From contig CASEVJ010000008.1 in assembly GCA_949291365.1 (NCBI GenBank), forward strand, positions 62,001 through 126,000: 64,000 nt of DNA, read 5' to 3'. The DNA is from an uncultured bacterium. GTDB lineage: Bacteria; Elusimicrobiota; Elusimicrobia; Elusimicrobiales; Elusimicrobiaceae. Below the pieces are notes generated by a model, which saw nothing but the letters and a program-made list of their open reading frames with translations, did not search any database and was not told the DNA's origin. How positions within the stretch are numbered: the stretch's first letter is position 1; the number at the start of each line of letters is the position of its first letter. This document shows, piece after piece, positions 60,228-64,000 of this stretch. A program made the translations under genes and the position numbers.

Positions 60228-61325
60228 ATGCGAATCGTAAAGCCCGAAATAGCCAAAGAAAGAAAAGAGAAAATCCTGCGCTGGGTGGTGCAGCAGTTTG
60301 TAGAAAACCGCCGCCCGGTCGGCTCACAGATGATTGCCGAAGGGGCCATGCAAGATGTGTCCAGCGCCACCATTCGCAATATCATGAAGGATTTGGAAGA
60401 AGAAGGATATCTCTACCAGCCGCATACGTCCGGGGGGCGTATTCCCACGGATAAGGCCTACCGCTACTATGTGGATTATTTGGCCGGCGTGCAGCGTATG
60501 GCTGCCCAAGAGCGCGAACGTATTGAAAAACAGTATGATGAGCGCGTCAGAGAGTTGGACAATGTGATGTTGCAAACGTCGCGCTTGTTGGCGCGCCTGT
60601 CAGGGGCGGCCGGATTTGTATACAGCACCAGTGTAGAAGAGCAGGTGGTTAAACGGCTGGACTTTTTGCCCATTGGTCCGGGGCTTATTTTAGCGGTACT
60701 GGTTACAGAATCGGGCACGGTACGTCACTGGCCGGTGCGTCTGGGGTATGATTTGGCCCCGGCAAAATTGCGCCTGTTGAGCAGCTTTATTAACAGTGAA
60801 ATAGAGGGCATGACGCTCAAGGACGCGCAGCGTTTCCTGTGGCAATATATAGAATCGGGCCACCGCGAAATAGCCGACGTGGCTGACCTGGCGGTGCAAG
60901 TGCTTAAGGATATGCAGCGCCCGCAAACCTCGGCCCAGGAACTCTACGTGGAAGGCATTGGCCGTATGTTGGAAAATACTGAGCAGGCCGATTATGAAGA
61001 CCTCAAACAAATGCTGCGTGTGGTGGAAGAGCGCCAGCGGCTGTCGGGTTTATTGGCGGAGAAAATGGAAGATTTGCGCCGCAGCGGCAAGCAGGTAGCG
61101 GTCAGCATTGGCAGTGAGAATGAGCTGAAAGAATTGCAAAACGTCAGCATCGTTTCCTCTGCGTACCGCGTGGGGGACAAAACAGTGGGCATGTTGGGCA
61201 TTATCGGCCCCAAGCACATGCAATATACCAAAGTAATGTCTTTGGTCAAATTTATGGGGGACTTGCTGGAAGGCAGCATAAACGCGTGGAATGCGCTGCC
61301 CGACAAGGAAGAGGACTATGAGTAA
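60228..61325 (+). CDS. hrcA: Heat-inducible transcription repressor HrcA
   Basis: This 365-residue repressor has an N-terminal winged helix (KILRWVVQQFVENRRPVGSQ, SSATIRNIMKDLEEEGYLYQPHTSGGRIPTDKAYRYYVD), then a dimerisation domain and a GAF-like region with the C-terminal GMLGIIGPKHMQYTKV block. It senses GroEL availability and binds CIRCE, which lies just upstream, so it represses its own operon. The stop overlaps the grpE start by 8 bp. Length is normal. Confidence 0.97.
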   Translation: MRIVKPEIAKERKEKILRWVVQQFVENRRPVGSQMIAEGAMQDVSSATIRNIMKDLEEEGYLYQPHTSGGRIPTDKAYRYYVDYLAGVQRMAAQERERIEKQYDERVRELDNVMLQTSRLLARLSGAAGFVYSTSVEEQVVKRLDFLPIGPGLILAVLVTESGTVRHWPVRLGYDLAPAKLRLLSSFINSEIEGMTLKDAQRFLWQYIESGHREIADVADLAVQVLKDMQRPQTSAQELYVEGIGRMLENTEQADYEDLKQMLRVVEERQRLSGLLAEKMEDLRRSGKQVAVSIGSENELKELQNVSIVSSAYRVGDKTVGMLGIIGPKHMQYTKVMSLVKFMGDLLEGSINAWNALPDKEEDYE

Positions 61326-61908
61326 GAAACACCACAAACATACCGACGGGCTTACCGAACAGGAAGAGCAAGATTTGCCGGTTGATTATGAGCCGGAAAT
61401 AGAAGCGGCAGAAACGGAACAAGCGCCCGCTGCGCCGCAGCCGGATTATTATGAAAAATATGTGCGTTTGAGTGCGGATTTTGAAAATTTCCGCAAACGC
61501 ACCGAGCGTGAAAAAGCGGCCTTGCTGGCGTATGGCAAGAAGGATTTTGTAGAGAAGTTGCTGCCGGCTTATGAGGTGCTTCTGCGCCAGCAGACCAAAA
61601 TGCAAAAAGAAGCCGCAGACAAAAAGACCTCAGAAGAGCTGAAAAATTTGCTGGGGGGACTTACTATGGTGCTGGGGGAGATGGACAAGGCCTTTAAATC
61701 CGAAGGCATACAGCGCTTGGACGTAGTGGGCAAGCCCTATGACCCACAAAATTCCGAAGCCATCGCCGTTATCGCTGCCAAAGCGGATCAGGACGGGCTG
61801 GTATTGGAAGAGGTGCAAATGGGATTTATGATGGACGGAAAGGTATTGCGTCCGGCCCGGGTAGTGGTCGGAAAAGCGGAGGAAGACGACAAAAAAGAGC
61901 AAGCATAA
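61318..61908 (+). CDS. grpE: Nucleotide exchange factor GrpE
   Basis: This 196-residue cochaperone releases ADP from DnaK. After an acidic, Pro/Ala-rich N-terminus comes the long helix and core signature YVRLSADFENFRKRTEREK. The C-terminal beta-wing follows (GKPYDPQNSEAIAVIAAKAD, GFMMDGKVLRPARVVVGK). I start at the ATG at 61318, overlapping hrcA by 8 bp, rather than nine codons earlier. dnaK follows 64 bp downstream with its own strong ribosome binding site. Confidence 0.96.
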   Translation: MSKKHHKHTDGLTEQEEQDLPVDYEPEIEAAETEQAPAAPQPDYYEKYVRLSADFENFRKRTEREKAALLAYGKKDFVEKLLPAYEVLLRQQTKMQKEAADKKTSEELKNLLGGLTMVLGEMDKAFKSEGIQRLDVVGKPYDPQNSEAIAVIAAKADQDGLVLEEVQMGFMMDGKVLRPARVVVGKAEEDDKKEQA

Positions 61909-61972
61909 GCAGTTTGGCATTACAAGCAGTAAAAACAATTTAACTATTTCTAAACAGTAAGGAGAAAAGAGT

Positions 61973-63853
61973 ATGGCTAAAATTATTGGTATTGACTTGG
62001 GTACTTCCAACACCGCCGCGGCGGTCATGGAAGGCGGCAGAGGGACGATTATCCCTTCCGCCGAGGGCAGCTCCATCGGCGGCAAAGCATTCCCGTCTTA
62101 CGTGGCATTTACCAAAGACGGTCAGCGTTTGGTGGGTGAGCCGGCCCGTCGGCAGGCAATTGCCAACCCGGAAGGCACTGTCACCGCGTTCAAACGCAAA
62201 ATGGGGGAAAATTACAAATATAATCTGCGCGGTCAGGAATTTACACCGCAGCAGCTCTCTGCTTTTGTCTTGCAGAAAGTGAAAAAAGACGCCGAAGCGT
62301 TTTTGGGTGAGCCGGTGGAAAAAGCCGTCATCACTGTACCGGCGTATTTTAACGATAACCAGCGCCAAGCCACCAAAGACGCCGGCCGCATTGCCGGGCT
62401 GGAAGTGGTGCGCCTGGTAAACGAGCCGACCGCTGCCGCTTTGGCTTTCGGTATTGATAAAGCCGGCAAAGAACAAAAAATCTTGGTCTTTGACTTGGGC
62501 GGCGGTACACTAGATGTAACCATTATGGAAATGGGCAAAGAAGGCACCTTTGACGTGCTGTCCACCTCCGGCGATACGCAGCTGGGCGGTACAGACATGG
62601 ACAATGCCATTATTGCCTGGATGGTAGATGAATTTAAAAAGAGCACCGGCATTGATTTGTCCGCTGACAAACAGGCCCAGCAGCGCCTCAAAGAAGCGGC
62701 TGAAAAAGCCAAGATTGAGCTGTCCACCACCATGGAAACGGACATCAACCTTCCCTTCATCAGCGCCGACAGCACCGGCCCCAAACACCTGGAGCTCAAA
62801 CTCTCCCGCGCCAAACTGGAAAGCTTGGTGGACGGCATTGTTAAACGCTGCGGCAAGTCTATTGACCAGGCCTTGTCCGACGCACAGTTAAGCGCTTCTG
62901 GCGTAGACCGCATTATCTTGGTCGGCGGCCCGACCCGTATGCCGATTGTGCAGAAATATGTGGAAGACCACGTGGGCAAGAAAATTGAACGCGGCATTGA
63001 CCCGATGGAATGCGTGGCTATCGGCGCCAGCGTGCAAGCCGGTATCTTGACTGGGGAAGTGAAAGACGTGCTCTTGTTGGACGTGACCCCGCTGTCTTTG
63101 GGTTTGGAAACCTTGGGCGGCGTGTGCACGCGCCTCATTGAGCGCAACACCACGATCCCGGTGCGCAAGACGCAGATTTTTTCTACAGCTTCGGACAATC
63201 AGCCGGCAGTGACCATTAATGTCCTGCAGGGTGAACGCCCGATGGCTAAAGACAACGTGCCCCTGGGCAAATTTGACCTTGACGGCATTCCGCCTGCTCC
63301 ACGCGGCGTACCGCAGATTGAAGTGACGTTTGATATTGACGCCAACGGTATTTTGAACGTGTCTGCCAAAGACCTCGGCACCAATAAAGAACAGCACATT
63401 ACCATCAGCTCGCCCAACAAACTCAGCGATGCGGAAGTAGAAAAATTCGTCAAAGACGCAGAGAAATTTGCCGAAGAAGACAAAAAGCACAAAGAGTTTG
63501 TGGAAGCCAAAAACGAGGGCGACAGTGTGCTCTACCAGACCGAAAAGGCCTTGAAAGACTACGGTGACAAAGTGTCTCAAGACGACCGCCTGGCCATTGA
63601 CCGCGCGCTCAATGATTTGCGCGACGCGCTCAAGACCGAAGACGCCGCCAAAATCCGCTCCGCCAAAGACGCGGCCTTGCAGGCCAGCCAGAAGCTGGGT
63701 GAAGCCATGTACAAATCCCAGCAGCAGGCCCAAGCCGGCGCGGCCGGTGCCCAAGCGGGCGCCCAGCCCGGCCCGGACGCGGCCCAGCAGGCAGCCGGCG
63801 CCAGCAACGGCGGCAAAGATGACGTGGTAGAAGCCGAAGTGGTAGACAAATAA
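61973..63853 (+). CDS. dnaK: Chaperone protein DnaK (Hsp70)
   Basis: This 626-residue Hsp70 has the ATPase signatures IGIDLGTSN at the start, [16 protein letters not shown], and [16 protein letters not shown]. The substrate-binding domain begins near [18 protein letters not shown]. The C-terminal lid ends in a Gln/Ala/Gly-rich linker and the acidic VVEAEVVDK tail that binds J-proteins. TAAGGAGAAAAGAGT precedes the ATG. It is third in the CIRCE-controlled operon, and a terminator follows immediately, so dnaJ is not in the same visible transcript. Confidence 0.98.
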   Translation: MAKIIGIDLGTSNTAAAVMEGGRGTIIPSAEGSSIGGKAFPSYVAFTKDGQRLVGEPARRQAIANPEGTVTAFKRKMGENYKYNLRGQEFTPQQLSAFVLQKVKKDAEAFLGEPVEKAVITVPAYFNDNQRQATKDAGRIAGLEVVRLVNEPTAAALAFGIDKAGKEQKILVFDLGGGTLDVTIMEMGKEGTFDVLSTSGDTQLGGTDMDNAIIAWMVDEFKKSTGIDLSADKQAQQRLKEAAEKAKIELSTTMETDINLPFISADSTGPKHLELKLSRAKLESLVDGIVKRCGKSIDQALSDAQLSASGVDRIILVGGPTRMPIVQKYVEDHVGKKIERGIDPMECVAIGASVQAGILTGEVKDVLLLDVTPLSLGLETLGGVCTRLIERNTTIPVRKTQIFSTASDNQPAVTINVLQGERPMAKDNVPLGKFDLDGIPPAPRGVPQIEVTFDIDANGILNVSAKDLGTNKEQHITISSPNKLSDAEVEKFVKDAEKFAEEDKKHKEFVEAKNEGDSVLYQTEKALKDYGDKVSQDDRLAIDRALNDLRDALKTEDAAKIRSAKDAALQASQKLGEAMYKSQQQAQAGAAGAQAGAQPGPDAAQQAAGASNGGKDDVVEAEVVDK

Positions 63854-63870
63854 GCTTGCTAATCATGCCA

Positions 63871-63904
63871 AAGCCCGCCTGCAGAAATGCAGGCGGGCTT
63901 TTTA
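63871..63904 (+). terminator. Terminator of the hrcA-grpE-dnaK operon
   Basis: A 12-bp stem AGCCCGCCTGCA/TGCAGGCGGGCT with a GAAA tetraloop runs into TTTTAT, 19 bp after the dnaK stop. The final 96 bp of the window show no gene. Confidence 0.93.
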
Positions 63905-64000
63905 TGGCTGGATTGCGGAGATTTTGCTTTTTGGCAAAAAGTGAATTTAAAAAGGGCAGGTAGCGCAAAGGCGCATAGCCGGCCTGCGCTATTTATGTAC

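Noticed and set aside
62233..63198. A 321-codon reverse frame opposite dnaK
   Set aside because: Antisense to a conserved chaperone; Ser-rich composition is a mirror artefact.

Overview
The window is a dense bacterial chromosome segment of about 50% GC from a diderm (Gram-negative-type) organism. Evidence for an outer membrane is a Wza-type export lipoprotein, three beta-barrel candidates, an AmpG-NagZ-AnmK-MurQ muropeptide recycling set and a HldD-like heptose epimerase. MurE carries the DNPR motif of meso-diaminopimelate-adding enzymes. The mix (type IV prepilin, bacterial deoxyhypusine synthase-like protein, Wzx/Wzy surface polysaccharide locus, unusual atp operon) would fit a gut-type Elusimicrobiota member, but that placement is my inference and was not tested by any search.

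Layout. 1-6870: F-type ATP synthase operon atpB(partial)-E-F-H-A-[epimerase]-G-D-C, with a sugar-nucleotide epimerase between atpA and atpG. 7304-9339: fructokinase-like PfkB kinase and an MFS sugar permease. 9413-11358: SPFH/Band 7 membrane protein and Sel1-repeat protein. 11596-12843 (-): glyA. 13016-20366: co-directional run of a deoxyhypusine synthase-like enzyme, a barrel protein, a DoxX protein, dnaX, recR, a comEC-like gene and guaD. 20567-26358 (-): AI-2E family protein, ampG, murQ, anmK, nagZ. 26549-28226: secreted FecR-like protein plus beta-barrel.

28705-46545 is a surface polysaccharide locus. Reverse strand: UDP-sugar epimerase, initiating sugar phosphotransferase, secreted TIM-barrel protein. 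Forward strand: glycosyltransferases, two pyruvyltransferase-like proteins, two FrhB-like iron-sulfur proteins, EpsG-like polymerase and Wzx flippase. Reverse strand: BY-kinase/Wzz, Wza, O-antigen ligase-like protein; then a forward low-molecular-weight phosphatase (Wzb-like).

46646-59816 is housekeeping: DMT permease with a histidine-rich tail, tRNA-Val(CAC), marC, uvrB, birA, a CheY-like regulator, short tilS, pentapeptide protein, alpha/beta hydrolase, TIGR02757 protein, murE, murD, tatD and a type IV prepilin. 60162-63853 is the CIRCE-controlled hrcA-grpE-dnaK operon.

The strongest cross-cutting observation is regulatory. About ten genes have a good -10 hexamer ending only 6-9 nt before the ATG and lack a Shine-Dalgarno sequence, which predicts leaderless mRNAs. 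Several lie in divergent pairs with only 34-38 bp between start codons. Operon-internal genes and some lead genes do have clear GGAG-type ribosome binding sites, so two modes of initiation appear to coexist.
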